A program made the position numbers and the translations under genes. From Roseovarius spongiae (lineage in GTDB: Bacteria; Pseudomonadota; Alphaproteobacteria; Rhodobacterales; Rhodobacteraceae), in assembly GCF_003651245.1 (NCBI RefSeq), contig NZ_RAPE01000001.1, forward strand, positions 1,364,001 through 1,428,000: a stretch of 64,000 bases of DNA, written 5' to 3'. This document shows, in pieces, positions 53,426 through 62,810 of this stretch (positions are counted from its first letter, which is position 1; the number at the start of each line of letters is the position of its first letter). The notes under the pieces were generated by a model. It saw only the letters and a program-made list of their open reading frames with translations, was not told where the DNA came from and did not search any database.

Positions 53426-54094
53426 ATGAAAAAGAAGCAGGGCAACCGCGTTTTCGGCGTCGTCGGGCTGGGAAATTTCGGCAGCACCGTCGCGCAGGAA
53501 TTGCAGCGCTTCGGCAATCACGTGATCGGCGTCGACATCACCCCCGAACGGGTCGCAAGCCATGCCGAAACGCTGAGCCAGGCGATGATCATCGACGCCC
53601 GCGACGACGAGGCGCTGCGCGAGGGCGGGCTTGCCGATTGCGATTGCGGCCTTGTCGCGATCGGCAATGACCTCGAGGCGAGCATCCTCGCCTCGATCAA
53701 TCTCAAACTGATCGGGGTTCCGGTGGTCTGGGCCAAGGCCACGACGCGCACCCATCACCGCATCCTGAGCAAGATCGGCGTGGATCGCGTCATCCACCCC
53801 GAGGTCGAGGTCGGGCAGCATATCGCGCAGGTGCTGCACAATCCGCTGGTGCGGGACTATGTCAGCCTCGGCAACGGGTTTCACGTGGTCAATTTCCGCA
53901 TCCCCGAAAGCCTCGAGGGCGAGAGCCTCGCCGATCTGCCGCATGACGAGGAATTCGGCCTGCGCTGCATCGGCGTGATGCGCGGAACCGAGTTCATCGG
54001 CAGCGACGACGCGCCCTGCCGGCTCGAACATGATGACCTGCTGCTGCTGCTGGGACGCCGGGGCGATCTGCGCGAATTCGCGGCGAGCCTCTAG
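53426..54094 (+). CDS. ktrA: Potassium channel regulatory subunit, KtrA-like
   Basis: 222 residues, one RCK_N and one RCK_C domain: FGVVGLGNFGSTVAQELQRF is the NAD/ATP-binding glycine motif, and the C-terminal part contains LEHDDLLLLLGRRGDL. Single-repeat length fits KtrA rather than TrkA. It binds nucleotide and gates the adjacent membrane subunit, whose gene starts three bases after its stop. Confidence 0.92.
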   Translation: MKKKQGNRVFGVVGLGNFGSTVAQELQRFGNHVIGVDITPERVASHAETLSQAMIIDARDDEALREGGLADCDCGLVAIGNDLEASILASINLKLIGVPVVWAKATTRTHHRILSKIGVDRVIHPEVEVGQHIAQVLHNPLVRDYVSLGNGFHVVNFRIPESLEGESLADLPHDEEFGLRCIGVMRGTEFIGSDDAPCRLEHDDLLLLLGRRGDLREFAASL

Positions 54095-54097
54095 GCG

Positions 54098-55441
54098 ATG
54101 GCCTCCGCCTTCCGCCACGTGCTGGGCCGGCTGAGCGGACTGCACCTGCCGCCGCCCGCGCTCTTGATGGCGTTCTACTTCGGGCTGATCGTGACCGGCG
54201 CGTTGCTCTTGTGGCTGCCGCCGTCGCATCGCGAGGGGCTGACGCTTGCCGACGCGGTGTTCACCTCGACCTCTGCGGTGACGGTGACCGGGCTTTCGGT
54301 GGTCGATACCGGCGCGGCCTTCACCGGGTTCGGGCAGGCGGTGATCGCGGTGCTGATCCAGCTCGGGGGGCTCGGCCTCATGACCTTCGCGGTGCTGGTG
54401 CTGGGCGCGCTCGGGATTCCCGTGGGGATGCCGCAGCGGCTGATCCTGCGCGAGGATCTCAACCAGACGTCGCTCTCGAACCTCACCGTGCTGACGCGCA
54501 TCATCTTCGTCATCGCATTCGCCTGCGAGGCGGTCGGCGCGCTGCTGCTGTGCTTCGTCTTCGTGCCCGAATTCGGCTGGAGCGGCGTCTGGCAGGCGGT
54601 GTTCCACGCGGTCTCGGCCTTCAACAACGCGGGATTCTCGCTGTTTTCCGACAACCTCACGGGATGGGTCGGCGATCCGGTCGTGAACATCGTCGTGCCG
54701 CTGCTCTTCATCCTCGGCGGGTTGGGCTTCATCGTGGTCGGCGACATCTACCAGAAACGCAACTGGCGCGCGCTGACGCTGCATTCCAAGCTGATGCTGA
54801 TCGGCACCGCGCTGCTGATCGCCTGGGGGACGGTGATGTTCGCCCTGCTGGAATGGTGCAACCCGGGCACGCTGGGCGGGCTCACGACGGGCGAGAAGCT
54901 CTGGGCGAGCTGGTTCCAGGGCGTGACGCCGCGCACCGCCGGGTTCAACACGGTGGACACGGCGGCGATGCATGACAGCACGACGATCCTGACCATGACG
55001 CTGATGCTCGTGGGCGGCGGCAGCACCTCGACCGCCGGGGGGATCAAGGTCACGACGCTCTTCGTTCTGGTGCTGGCCACCATCGCCTTCTTCAAGCGGC
55101 GCGAGACGCTGCACGCCTTCGGGCGTTCGCTCGGGCTCGAGGAGGTGATGAAGGTCATGGCGCTCACCACCATCTCGCTGCTGCTGGTGTTCTCGGCGAT
55201 GTTTGTCATCTCGATCAGCCATGACGGAGAATTCACCGACCTCGCCTTCGAGGTGACCTCGGCCTTCGGCACGGTCGGCCTGTCGCGCGGCGCCACGGCC
55301 GAGCTCGACGGGCTCGGCCGCGCGATCGTCATGGCGCTGATGTATTTCGGCCGGGTCGGGCCGCTGGCGCTCGGTTTTTTCTTGGCGACCCGCAGCGTGC
55401 CGCGGGTGCGTTATCCGGCCGGGCAGGTCTATCTGGGCTGA
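54098..55441 (+). CDS. ktrB: Potassium uptake membrane subunit, KtrB-like
   Basis: 447 residues, the shorter KtrB size. Four filter loops are visible: TSTSAVTVTGLSVV, VSAFNNAGFSLF, PRTAGFNTVDTA and TSAFGTVGLSRG, each with the key glycine. Sodium-linked potassium uptake is typical of Ktr. It gives the window a second potassium system in addition to trkA-trkH at 14200-17101. Confidence 0.93.
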   Translation: MASAFRHVLGRLSGLHLPPPALLMAFYFGLIVTGALLLWLPPSHREGLTLADAVFTSTSAVTVTGLSVVDTGAAFTGFGQAVIAVLIQLGGLGLMTFAVLVLGALGIPVGMPQRLILREDLNQTSLSNLTVLTRIIFVIAFACEAVGALLLCFVFVPEFGWSGVWQAVFHAVSAFNNAGFSLFSDNLTGWVGDPVVNIVVPLLFILGGLGFIVVGDIYQKRNWRALTLHSKLMLIGTALLIAWGTVMFALLEWCNPGTLGGLTTGEKLWASWFQGVTPRTAGFNTVDTAAMHDSTTILTMTLMLVGGGSTSTAGGIKVTTLFVLVLATIAFFKRRETLHAFGRSLGLEEVMKVMALTTISLLLVFSAMFVISISHDGEFTDLAFEVTSAFGTVGLSRGATAELDGLGRAIVMALMYFGRVGPLALGFFLATRSVPRVRYPAGQVYLG

Positions 55442-55561
55442 GCTCCGCGTCTGCGGCGGGCGATGGATTTGAGTATTTTAACAAAGAAGAAGCCCGAGTT
55501 TGCCACTTGCGGCCGAGCGGGCGGCAAGGCACGCTGGCGCAATCAAGACCGGAGCCGCCCC

Positions 55562-56791
55562 ATGAAGCTGCAAGACCTCGACATCATCGTGACCGCGCCG
55601 CCGGCGCCCGGCTGGGGCGGGCGCTACTGGATCCTCGTCAAGGTGACGACGGATGACGGGATCACCGGCTGGGGCGAATGTTATGCGGCCAGCGTCGGCC
55701 CCGAGGCGATGCGCGCCGTGATCGAGGACGTGTTCGCACGGCACATGCAGGGCGAAAACCCCGAGAACGTGGAGCTGATGTTCCGGCGCGCCTATTCCTC
55801 CGGTTTTACCCAGCGCCCCGATCTGACAGTCATGGGCGCGTTCTCGGGGCTGGAAATCGCCTGTTGGGACATTCTCGGCAAGGCGCGCGGGCGCCCCGTT
55901 CACGCCTTGCTGGGCGGACGGATAAACGAGCGCATCCGCGCCTATACCTATCTCTACCCCCTGGCCCATCACGACCTCACGGCCTTCTGGTCCTCGCCCG
56001 GGATGGCCGCCGAGAGCGCGACCGCGCTCGTCGATCGGGGGTATACTGCGGTCAAGGTCGACCCCGCCGGCCCCTACACGATGCGCGGCGGGCACATGCC
56101 GGCGCTGCGGGACATCGAGCAATCCGTCGCCTTCTGCCGCGCCATCCGCGAGGCGGTGGGCGTGCGCGCCGACATCCTCTTTGGCACGCATGGGCAGTTT
56201 ACCACCGCCGGCGCGATCCGGCTGGGCCGCGCCATCGCGCCCTATGATCCGCTCTGGTACGAGGAACCCGTGCCGCCCGACAACGTGGCGGCGATGGCCG
56301 AGGTCGCGCGCGCCACCGGCGTTCCCGTCGCGACAGGCGAGCGGCTGACCAGCAAGGCGGAGTTCGCGCCGGTCCTGCGCGCGGCCGCAGCCAGCATCCT
56401 GCAACCCGCGCTGGGCCGCGCCGGCGGCATCTGGGAGGTGAAGAAGATCGCGGCGATGGCCGAAGTCTATAACGCGCAGATGGCGCCGCATCTCTATGCC
56501 GGCCCGATCGAGTGGGCGGCCAACCTGCACCTGGCCGCGTCGATCCCCAATCTCCTGATGGTCGAGACGATCGAGACGGCGTTCCATTCCGACCTGATCG
56601 GCGGGACGATCCGCGTCGAGGACGGGCATGTCGTCCCGCCCGACGCCCCCGGCCTCGGGATCGAGGTGGACGAGGCGCTGGCGCGCGCGCATCCCTATCG
56701 GGGCGAAGGGCTCCACCTCGAGATGCAGGAGGCGCCCTGCAAGTACCACGAGGCGAATTTCTTCGCCGGGGGCGCGCCGCTCAAGACGTAG
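55562..56791 (+). CDS. Mandelate racemase/muconate lactonizing enzyme family protein
   Basis: 409 residues of the enolase superfamily. N-terminal capping domain, then the barrel: the KxD motif is in YTAVKVDPAG, and metal ligands follow as D and E in FGTHGQFTTA, WYEEPVPPDN and ATGERLTS. The general base region AQMAPHLYAGP has a histidine as in the galactarate/gluconate dehydratase branch. Likely a sugar-acid dehydratase; exact sugar unknown. ATG 55562 has GGAG eight bases upstream. Confidence 0.88.
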   Translation: MKLQDLDIIVTAPPAPGWGGRYWILVKVTTDDGITGWGECYAASVGPEAMRAVIEDVFARHMQGENPENVELMFRRAYSSGFTQRPDLTVMGAFSGLEIACWDILGKARGRPVHALLGGRINERIRAYTYLYPLAHHDLTAFWSSPGMAAESATALVDRGYTAVKVDPAGPYTMRGGHMPALRDIEQSVAFCRAIREAVGVRADILFGTHGQFTTAGAIRLGRAIAPYDPLWYEEPVPPDNVAAMAEVARATGVPVATGERLTSKAEFAPVLRAAAASILQPALGRAGGIWEVKKIAAMAEVYNAQMAPHLYAGPIEWAANLHLAASIPNLLMVETIETAFHSDLIGGTIRVEDGHVVPPDAPGLGIEVDEALARAHPYRGEGLHLEMQEAPCKYHEANFFAGGAPLKT

Positions 56792-57206
56792 GCGCGGGCG
56801 GCGGCGGGAACACGACGTCGTAGAGCCAGTTGAACACGAAGGTATAGACCAGGTAGAAGATCGTGAACGATACGTCGAGCAGGAAGGCCTCGACCAGCGT
56901 GAGCTCCAGATACCACATCAGGAACGGCAGCAGGACAATCAGCATCCCCGCCTCGAACAGCAGCGTATGCAGGATGCGCAGGCGGAACGACTTGTCCAGG
57001 TGTCCCGCAAGCCGCAGCATCACCCGGTCGAACAGCCCGTTGAACACGTAGACCCAGGCGGTGGCGATGGCCGAACTGACGGCGGCGACGACGCCGATAT
57101 CCTGCATCGGTTTGCCGAAGCCCAGCGACCAGACGGGAATGATGATGAGAAGCGCAATGATCTCGAACGAGAGCGCGTGGCGAATCCTGTCGGCTGTGCT
57201 GCGCAT
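56781..57206 (-). CDS. PACE-family efflux transporter
   Basis: About 141 residues, four membrane helices arranged as two BTP repeats: RIRHALSFEIIALLIIIPVW carries the conserved membrane glutamate, and LRILHTLLFEAGMLIVLLPF repeats the pattern. Related to AceI, which exports chlorhexidine and polyamines. ATG 57206 is supported by AAGGGAGA nine bases upstream. The 3' end overlaps the end of the convergent enolase-superfamily gene by 11 bases. Confidence 0.85.
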   Translation of the reverse strand: MRSTADRIRHALSFEIIALLIIIPVWSLGFGKPMQDIGVVAAVSSAIATAWVYVFNGLFDRVMLRLAGHLDKSFRLRILHTLLFEAGMLIVLLPFLMWYLELTLVEAFLLDVSFTIFYLVYTFVFNWLYDVVFPPPPAPTS

Positions 57207-57327
57207 GCGGCGTCTCCCTTGCGCGTCGCGCCGGGTCGTCCCGGCGAGTGATCCCACGACGGGGGAGGTCGTCCTCGCCCGGTATCCTTAGCCCGTCCCG
57301 AGGACCCGCCGCAAGGGGGGGCGAGGC

Positions 57328-58257
57328 TCAGGGCAGCAGCGCCATCCAGACCCATGCGCTGAGGGTCGACAGCCCCGTGCCGATCAGCACCGCCGAGGCG
57401 GCGACGCGGCGCGCGCGGCCATAGATGCTCGCGAAGATATAGGCGTTGGCCCCCGGCGCCATCGCCGCCGTCAGCACCGCCGAGCGCAGCGGCCCCTCCC
57501 CCAGCGCCAGCGCGCCGCCCAGGCTGCGGGTAATGAGCGGATGCGCCACCAGCGCCACGAGGCAGATCCACGCGATGACGCGCAGATCGCCTTCGGGGCG
57601 GTATTGGACCAGCACCCCGCCCAGCCCGAACAGCGCCGCAGGCAGCGCCGCCCGCGCGATCATGTCGAGTCCGCCGGAAATCACCGCCGGAAAGGTCAGC
57701 CCCGACAGGTTCACCAGCAGCCCGAGCGCGATGCCGATCACCAGCGGGTTCCGCGCCATCGCCGCGCCGATCCGGCGCGCCACGATCCCCGCCCCGTCGC
57801 CGCCCGCGCGCACCGTCTCCATAGCGGAAATCCCGATGACGTAGCAGAACGGCGCGTGCAGCGCGATGATCGCGTAGTTTGGCGCCAGCGCCGCCGCCCC
57901 GTAGGCCCGTTCGGTCAGGGCGAGCCCCAGCAGCACCGAGTTCGAGAACAGGCAGCAGAAGCCGATGACGACCGCGTCCTCCCAGTCGCGCGCAAAGATC
58001 AGCCGCGCGCCGATGAGCCCCAGCAGGAAACCGGTGAGCGCGCCGGCGTAGAAGCTCAGCAGCAGCCGCCAGTCGAAGCTCTGCCCCAGGTCGAGCCGCG
58101 ACAGGGCGGTGAAAAGCAGGCAGGGAATCGCGAAATCCTGGGTGAACTTCATCAGCCCGTCTACCGCCTGCGGGCTGAACCATCGCATCCATACCGCGCC
58201 GTAACCGGCTGCAACAACGACGAAAACCGGCAGGATCACGTCAAGAAGCGCCTGCAC
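57328..58257 (-). CDS. AEC family transporter
   Basis: 309 residues, about ten membrane segments, beginning LLDVILPVFVVVAAGYGAVW. Auxin efflux carrier family; bacterial members carry organic acids such as malate or malonate. Five bases after the MBL hydrolase stop, so it is the last gene of the long minus-strand operon. Confidence 0.88.
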   Translation of the reverse strand: MQALLDVILPVFVVVAAGYGAVWMRWFSPQAVDGLMKFTQDFAIPCLLFTALSRLDLGQSFDWRLLLSFYAGALTGFLLGLIGARLIFARDWEDAVVIGFCCLFSNSVLLGLALTERAYGAAALAPNYAIIALHAPFCYVIGISAMETVRAGGDGAGIVARRIGAAMARNPLVIGIALGLLVNLSGLTFPAVISGGLDMIARAALPAALFGLGGVLVQYRPEGDLRVIAWICLVALVAHPLITRSLGGALALGEGPLRSAVLTAAMAPGANAYIFASIYGRARRVAASAVLIGTGLSTLSAWVWMALLP

Positions 58258-58262
58258 GCGGC

Positions 58263-59060
58263 TCAGACCTCGTAGGTGATGGTCATGCCGTCATGGGCGG
58301 GCGTCACGTTCGCGGGCAGTTCGTCGCAGAGCGTGCGGTAATCCATGTCGATATGCATGTTGGTGATGATCGCCCGCTTGGGCGCCGCGCGTTCGATCCA
58401 TTTCAGCGTGTTGGCGAGGTGCGAATGGGTCGGGTGCGGCGTGCGGCGCAGCGCGTCCACGATCCAGCAGTCGAGCCCGTCCAGCACCGGCCAGGCCTCC
58501 TCGGGGATCTCCGCGGCGTCGGGTAGGTAGGCCAGGTCGCCGATGCGGAATCCCAGCGCCTCGATAGAGCCATGCGCCACCTCGAAGGGCGTCAGCGTGA
58601 TCGTCCCGCCCTCTCCTTCGATGGTGATGTCCCCGTCGATGGTGTGCATGTCGAGGATCGGCGGATAGGGCGAGGTCTCGGGCTGCATGAAGGCGTAGCC
58701 GAAGCGCGCGTAGATGCCGTTCTGCGTGTCGCCGTCGGCCCAGACCGGCAGCCGCTTGCCGGTGTTGAAGACGATCATCCGCAGATCGTCCAGCCCGTGA
58801 ACGTGATCCGCGTGGTCATGCGTATAGGCCACCGCGTCGAGCGTGCCGACGCCCGCGTCCAGAAGCTGCGCGCGCATGTCCGGCGACGTGTCGATCAGGA
58901 CGCGGGTGGTTCCGTCCTCGCTCTCCTGTTCGATCAAAAGGGAACAGCGCCGCCGCGTGTTGCGCGGCTCATCGGGGTCGCAATCGCCCCAGTGCCCGCC
59001 AAGCCGCGGCACCCCGCCGGAGGACCCGCAGCCAAGGATGGTGAAGCGCCGCAGGGCCAT
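58263..59060 (-). CDS. MBL-fold metallo-hydrolase (PhnP-like)
   Basis: 265 residues. FTILGCGSSGGVPRLGG opening and the metal motif AYTHDHADHVHGLDDLR (HxHxDH) are intact; cysteine and NTRRRCSLLIE near residue 35 resemble PhnP/tRNase Z-type phosphodiesterases. Often found beside tatD in this group, as here; physiological substrate unknown. Start overlaps the tatD stop. Confidence 0.9.
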   Translation of the reverse strand: MALRRFTILGCGSSGGVPRLGGHWGDCDPDEPRNTRRRCSLLIEQESEDGTTRVLIDTSPDMRAQLLDAGVGTLDAVAYTHDHADHVHGLDDLRMIVFNTGKRLPVWADGDTQNGIYARFGYAFMQPETSPYPPILDMHTIDGDITIEGEGGTITLTPFEVAHGSIEALGFRIGDLAYLPDAAEIPEEAWPVLDGLDCWIVDALRRTPHPTHSHLANTLKWIERAAPKRAIITNMHIDMDYRTLCDELPANVTPAHDGMTITYEV

Positions 59061-59866
59061 CAGGCCGCCGCCCTGTATCGCGCGGCCTTGGCGAAGAGCC
59101 GGTCGAAATTCGCCTGCGTCTGCGCGGCGAAAGCGGGCCAGTCCATGCCGAAGGTCTCGGCGCCGACCTGCGCGGTGTGGACGGTGTAGGCGGGTTCATT
59201 GCGCTTGCCCCGGTAGGGCGGCGGGGCGAGATAGGGCGCGTCGGTCTCGACGAGGATGCGCTCGACCGGGGCGGCGGCGAAAATATCGCGTAATTCCCGT
59301 GACTTCGGAAAGGCGGCGATGCCCGACATCGACAGGTAGAACCCAAGGTCGAGCGCCGCCCGCGCCAGCCCCGCGCCCGAGGAAAAGCAATGCATGACGC
59401 AGTTGAAGGCTCCCTGCCCGTGCTCTTCGCGCAGGATGCGGGCCATGTCCTCGTCCGCGTCGCGCGCGTGGATGATGAGCGGCAGACCGGTTTCGCGCGC
59501 GGCGTCGATGTGGATGCGCAGGCTTTGCTGCTGCACATCCTTGCTCTCGGCGGTGTAGTGATAGTCGAGCCCCGTCTCGCCGATGCCGACGAATTTCGGG
59601 TGCCGGGCGAGCGCGACCAATTCATCCACCGTCGCCAGCGGTTCGTCCGCAGCGCTCATCGGGTGGGTGCCGGCGGCATAGAAGACGGGCGCGTAGGCCT
59701 CGGCGATGGCGCGCACGCTCGGCTCGAGCCGCAGCCGCGTGCAGATCGTTACCATCCGCGTCACCCCGGCCTCGACGGCGCGCGCCACGATCTCCTCCCG
59801 CTCGGCGTCGAAGTCGGGAAAATCGAGATGGCAATGGCTGTCGGTGATCTCGATATGTCTAGTCAT
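59060..59866 (-). CDS. TatD-family metal-dependent hydrolase
   Basis: 268 residues. Metal ligands in DSHCHLDFPDF, GETGLDYHY, IHARDADED, CVMHCFSSG and LVETDAPYLAP, all as in TatD nucleases. DNA/RNA exonuclease role in repair or quality control. Follows holB by nine bases and overlaps the MBL gene. Confidence 0.94.
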   Translation of the reverse strand: MTRHIEITDSHCHLDFPDFDAEREEIVARAVEAGVTRMVTICTRLRLEPSVRAIAEAYAPVFYAAGTHPMSAADEPLATVDELVALARHPKFVGIGETGLDYHYTAESKDVQQQSLRIHIDAARETGLPLIIHARDADEDMARILREEHGQGAFNCVMHCFSSGAGLARAALDLGFYLSMSGIAAFPKSRELRDIFAAAPVERILVETDAPYLAPPPYRGKRNEPAYTVHTAQVGAETFGMDWPAFAAQTQANFDRLFAKAARYRAAA

Positions 59867-59875
59867 ATTCGCCCC

Positions 59876-61009
59876 TCAGCGGGCGACGCCCGCCGCCGTA
59901 TCCCGCATCTTCAGCACGGTATCTAGAACCAGCGCGGCAGGGTCAAGGTTGACCGCCAGCCCGTGCCGGGCGCGCGCGCCGACCTCTTGCGCGCAATCCG
60001 CCCATGCGCGCGCGTCGTGCGGGCCGCGGGCAAGGCGCGTCATCGTGCGGCCCTCCTCCGGCGCGGCCTCGAGAGCGGGCGGCGCCCCGAGGCTGCCGGT
60101 GCGCGCCAGCCGCGCCAGCATCAGGTCGATCAGCGTGAACAGGAGGTCGACCCGGTCCTCCGCGCCCCGCGCCGCCGCCGCGTTGGCCAGCTTCAGAGCG
60201 CGCGCACGGTCGAGCCGGGGCATATCGGACAGGATCGCGATCAGCTCGCGGTAGGTTTCCAGCCCGCCGAGATTCATCAGCCGCACCGCCGCGCCCACGG
60301 AACCGGCGGAGAGCGCCGCGAAGGCCTCGGCCTCGGCGCCCACGTCGATGCCCGCCTGCGCGAGCGCCGCGCGCATGTCGTCCGCATCAAGCGGCGGCAG
60401 CCGCAGCGCGCGGCAGCGCGACCGGATCGTCGGCAGAAGGCCGCTTGGCTGATGGCTCACCAGCAGGAAGGTGGTGCGCGCGGGCGGCTCTTCGAGCATC
60501 TTCAGCAGGGCGTTGGCGGCCTGCACGTTCATGTCGTCCGCGCTATCGATGATGATCGCGCGCCGCCCGCCATCCGCGGCGCTGAGGCTCAGGAAACCAC
60601 CCAGGGCGCGCACGTCCTCGGCCACGATCATGTCGCGCAGCCGGCCGGTTTTCTCGTTCTCGGTGCGGGTGACCCGTTTCAGTCCCGGATCCGAGCCGGC
60701 GAGGAAACGCCGCGCGACCGGATGATCCGCGGGAATGTCGAGCGATTCGGGCAGCGCCGGCGCATCGCCGAACAACCCGCCATCCCCGTCCGGGTCGGGC
60801 GTCGCCAGCAAGAAGCGCGCGATGCGCCAGGCCAGTGTCGCCTTGCCGACGCCGCGCGGGCCGATCAGCAACCACGCATGATGCAGACGCCCTCCGTTCC
60901 AGGCGTGCAGGAATTCGGCCTCCGCCGCCCCCTGCCCGATCAGCGCGGGCGTCTCGCGCGGGTGCGGCGCGCCTTCGATCCGGTCGGGTTCGCGCACGGC
61001 GTCGCTCAT
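59876..61009 (-). CDS. holB: DNA polymerase III subunit delta'
   Basis: 377 residues. Walker A LLIGPRGVGKATLAWRIAR, then AANALLKMLEEPPARTTFLL and LPTIRSRC, the clamp-loader SRC motif. The usual zinc-binding cysteine cluster of DnaX/HolB is not obvious here. Part of the clamp loader. Overlaps tmk by four bases. Confidence 0.93.
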   Translation of the reverse strand: MSDAVREPDRIEGAPHPRETPALIGQGAAEAEFLHAWNGGRLHHAWLLIGPRGVGKATLAWRIARFLLATPDPDGDGGLFGDAPALPESLDIPADHPVARRFLAGSDPGLKRVTRTENEKTGRLRDMIVAEDVRALGGFLSLSAADGGRRAIIIDSADDMNVQAANALLKMLEEPPARTTFLLVSHQPSGLLPTIRSRCRALRLPPLDADDMRAALAQAGIDVGAEAEAFAALSAGSVGAAVRLMNLGGLETYRELIAILSDMPRLDRARALKLANAAAARGAEDRVDLLFTLIDLMLARLARTGSLGAPPALEAAPEEGRTMTRLARGPHDARAWADCAQEVGARARHGLAVNLDPAALVLDTVLKMRDTAAGVAR

Positions 61010-61632
61010 GGCAGCCGCGCCTCGACAACGTCGCGCACGTCGCGCGCGACCAGCTCCACGTCGCGCGCGCCGTCGATCACGGTGATGCGTTCGGGCGCTT
61101 CCGCCGCGAGGTCGAGAAAGCCCTGCCGCATTCGCGCCTGCAACGCGCCGCCGAACCCCTCAAAGCGCAACTCGTCCCCGCCCCGCGCCACCGCGCGGCC
61201 AAGGCCGGTCTCCGGGTCGATGTCGATCAGGATGGTCAGGTCCGGCTCCTGCGCGATCATCAGATCATGCAGCCGATCCACGAGCGCGCGCAGATCATCG
61301 CCGCGCAGCCCCTGGTACATGCGCGTCGAATCCGCGAAGCGGTCGCAGATGACGATGCGCCCGGCATCGAGCGCGGGGCGGATCGTGCGCTCCAGGTGAT
61401 CCCGCCGCGCGGCCGTGAACAGCAGAAGTTCGGTTTCGGACGACCAGCGTTCGGCGGCGCCTTCGAGCAGCAGCTTGCGGATGTCCTCGGCGCCGGGGCT
61501 TCCGCCGGGTTCGCGCGTGAGGATCGCGTCGCGGCCCTGCGCAATCAGCGCCTCATGGAGCAGCCGCGCCTGCGTCGACTTGCCCGAGCCGTCGATTCCC
61601 TCGAAGCTGATGAACCGGGCGGCCGCGGTCAA
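61006..61632 (-). CDS. tmk: Thymidylate kinase
   Basis: 208 residues. P-loop FEGIDGSGKSTQ, DR motif in VICDRFADST and LID arginine region are present. Converts dTMP to dTDP. Overlaps dacC upstream and holB downstream by four bases each, the conserved tmk-holB pairing. Confidence 0.96.
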   Translation of the reverse strand: MTAAARFISFEGIDGSGKSTQARLLHEALIAQGRDAILTREPGGSPGAEDIRKLLLEGAAERWSSETELLLFTAARRDHLERTIRPALDAGRIVICDRFADSTRMYQGLRGDDLRALVDRLHDLMIAQEPDLTILIDIDPETGLGRAVARGGDELRFEGFGGALQARMRQGFLDLAAEAPERITVIDGARDVELVARDVRDVVEARLP

Positions 61633-62798
61633 AGCGCGCCCTCTGGCCCCTGTTGCAGCCGCGTGAGAAGCAGGTTCGAGACGGTTTTGATCCGGTTCAC
61701 GAAACCGCCGCGGGCCACGTCCTGTTCGGCCACCAGCGGCACGCGAACCTCGGGCATGCCCTCGGGCGATATGACCAGTTCTGCGATGGCGTCGCCCTTG
61801 GCGACCGGGGCCCGCAGCGGTCCCTCGTAAACCACCTCGGCCTTGACCTCTTCGGCGTCGAGCACCGGGAGCAGCATGTCCACGTCCTGCTCGGACACGA
61901 GGCCGACGCTCTGGGTGTCGCCCATCCAGACATCGGCGCGCAGGATCTCGGTTCCGGCCTCGATCACCGTGCTTTCGACGAACTGGCGAAAGGCCCAGCT
62001 AACGATCGTTTCGGCCTCCTCGGCGCGCTTGGCGGCGGTATCGAGCCCCGAGAGCACGAAGACGATACGCCGGTCCCCCTGCTTGGCGGACCCGACGAGA
62101 CCATAGCCCGCCGCCTGCGTATGCCCGGTCTTGAGCCCGTCCGCCCCGATCCCCAGCCCCAGAAGCGGATTGCGGTTATGAACGTTCTGCGGAGCGCGGC
62201 CGTCGAATTCGAACTCCATCTCGGCGAACATCGGGTAGAACTCGGGAAAATCCTCGATGATGCGAGTGGCCAGCAGCGCAAGATCGCGCATGCTCATCCG
62301 GTGGTTGGGCGCGGGCCAGCCGTTGGAATTGGCGAAGACCGAGTTCGTCAGGCCCATCTTCTGCGCGCGCTGGGTCATGAAGCGGGCGAATCCGGCCTCG
62401 GTGCCGTCGGGGCTCAGCGCCTCGGCGATGACGACGCAGGCGTCGTTGCCGCTCAGCACGATGATGCCGCGCAGCAGGTCCTCTACGCTGACGCGATCGG
62501 TCGTGTCGAGGAACATGGTCGAGCCGCCATAGCTCATCGCGTGGCGCGACACCGGCAGCTTCTCGGACAGCGACAGGCGCCCCTCGCGGATCGCCTCGAA
62601 GGCGACATAGAGCGTCATCAGCTTGGACATGGAGGCCGGCGGCAGCGGCTGATCGGCGTTCTTGCTGAGCAGCACGGTCCCTGTCTTGAGGTCGGTGACA
62701 AAGGCCGCGCGCGCCTGCGTGTCGAACGCGGCGGCGGGCGCCGCAAACAGGCACAGCGCGACGAGCGCATGAAAGAGACGGTTGGCGATGGGCAGCAT
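61629..62798 (-). CDS. D-alanyl-D-alanine carboxypeptidase (penicillin-binding protein 5/6 family)
   Basis: 389 residues. Signal peptide FHALVALCLFAAPAAA; nucleophile S56-M-S-K59 (PASMSKLMT), SGN at 116-118 (VLSGNDACV) and KTG in GLKTGHTQAAG; C-terminal PBP5 domain. Trims peptidoglycan stem peptides in the periplasm. Twelve bases after the SPOR lipoprotein stop, so the envelope proteins are co-expressed. Confidence 0.95.
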   Translation of the reverse strand: MLPIANRLFHALVALCLFAAPAAAFDTQARAAFVTDLKTGTVLLSKNADQPLPPASMSKLMTLYVAFEAIREGRLSLSEKLPVSRHAMSYGGSTMFLDTTDRVSVEDLLRGIIVLSGNDACVVIAEALSPDGTEAGFARFMTQRAQKMGLTNSVFANSNGWPAPNHRMSMRDLALLATRIIEDFPEFYPMFAEMEFEFDGRAPQNVHNRNPLLGLGIGADGLKTGHTQAAGYGLVGSAKQGDRRIVFVLSGLDTAAKRAEEAETIVSWAFRQFVESTVIEAGTEILRADVWMGDTQSVGLVSEQDVDMLLPVLDAEEVKAEVVYEGPLRAPVAKGDAIAELVISPEGMPEVRVPLVAEQDVARGGFVNRIKTVSNLLLTRLQQGPEGAL

Positions 62799-62810
62799 GA
62801 CGGGTCCGGA

